Of a DNA stretch of 64,000 bases, positions 63,689 through 64,000 are shown piece after piece (position 1 is the stretch's first letter; each line of letters opens with the position of its first letter). The DNA is from Ricinus communis (taxonomy: Eukaryota > Streptophyta > Magnoliopsida > Malpighiales > Euphorbiaceae). Position numbers and translations under genes: made by a program. Under the pieces are notes generated by a model. That model saw nothing but the letters and a program-made list of their open reading frames with translations, made no database searches and was not told the origin of the DNA. Location: the NCBI RefSeq assembly GCF_019578655.1, contig NC_063256.1:5642001-5706000 (forward strand), in the 5' to 3' direction.

Positions 63689-64000
63689 ATGTCTTCACCT
63701 TTACGCGCCACCACCACCACAACAACAACAACCAACCCTTTCTTCGCCACCCGCCGCCCATGGAGCGAACTAATCAAATTCTCAAGCTTTTCTCGCCCAT
63801 ACTTAATTGGCGAAGCAACAGCCCGCATAAAATACAATCTTTACTACTTTCGCGTAAATTACGCAATGATAATCCTCTTTATTCTATTTCTTAGCCTATT
63901 ATGGCACCCATTATCAATGATTGTCTTCTTAATAATTTTTGTCGCCTGGTTCTTTCTTTACTTCTTTCGCGACCAACCTCTAACGATCCTCCGCCGTACG
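63689..64000 (+). CDS. PRA1-family (prenylated Rab acceptor) protein, 5' part
   Basis: An open frame from ATG at 63689-63691 runs to the window edge (104 codons, no stop). After a short Ser/Thr-rich tail with a run of eight Thr it reads [16 protein letters not shown], then [17 protein letters not shown], a hydrophobic pair of membrane segments ([20 protein letters not shown], then [13 protein letters not shown]) and [10 protein letters not shown]. The YFRVNY and LLWHP motifs are diagnostic of plant PRA1 proteins, probably subgroup E/F. PRA1 proteins sit in ER, Golgi and endosomal membranes and help prenylated Rab GTPases onto membranes. The family is normally about 180-200 residues with four membrane segments, so roughly half is present. 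CT repeats lie in the leader just before the start. Confidence 0.93.
   Translation, partial: MSSPLRATTTTTTTTNPFFATRRPWSELIKFSSFSRPYLIGEATARIKYNLYYFRVNYAMIILFILFLSLLWHPLSMIVFLIIFVAWFFLYFFRDQPLTILRRT

Overview
The window is nuclear DNA from a dicot plant. Coding exons sit in AT-rich non-coding DNA. Genes have short exons and GT-AG introns. Plant-specific families are present: MUSTANG, PPR, WRKY IId, H1, PRA1 and MIR166. Plant transposon types occur too: a Cassandra-like 5S-bearing LTR, copia- and gypsy-like solo LTRs, and MITEs. The species cannot be fixed from the sequence; a rosid such as a member of the Malpighiales is a guess.

Layout. (1) 0.5-1.4 kb: 3' end of a pfkB-type sugar kinase (+). 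(2) 3.9-6.2 kb: intact single-exon MUSTANG-type domesticated Mutator transposase (+). (3) 6.2-16 kb: no protein gene seen, but a clear MIR166 hairpin at 12.5 kb and a MITE at 14.2 kb. (4) 16-17.9 kb: intronless mitochondrial-type P-class PPR gene (-). (5) 18.5-23 kb: multi-exon membrane-anchored P-loop kinase with a zeta-type domain (+). (6) 23-29.7 kb: no gene recognised. (7) 29.8-30.8 kb: linker histone H1 (-), with histone octamer, CCAAT and telo-box elements in its promoter and leader. (8) 31-41.5 kb: repeat-rich desert with a solo LTR carrying heat-shock elements, a 1.2-kb foldback element split by a 1.3-kb solo LTR, a Cassandra-like solo LTR and recent tandem duplications. (9) 41.8-44 kb: cytosolic ribosomal protein S15/uS19 (+). 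(10) 48.5-50.5 kb: WRKY group IId factor (-). (11) 51-58 kb: a poly(A) micro-insertion, an RNase H relic of a LINE and a GC-rich 235-bp insert with a 9-bp duplication. (12) 58.2-60.1 kb: SRP9 (-). (13) 60.6-63.0 kb: GABA-transporter-like gene with three disabling lesions, called a pseudogene (+). (14) 63.7 kb to the end: start of a PRA1-family gene (+).

The order pfkB kinase - MUSTANG - P-loop protein - histone H1 (- WRKY) matches, from memory, Arabidopsis At1g06730-At1g06760 and its duplicate At2g30640-At2g30590. The left two thirds therefore look like an old conserved block, expanded here by MIR166, a PPR gene and transposons. Most genes are housekeeping or regulatory (translation, protein targeting, chromatin, transcription). 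I see no gene cluster or new multi-gene system. The most unusual objects are the substituted catalytic residues in the MUSTANG gene, the decaying transporter and the nested and solo transposon remnants.
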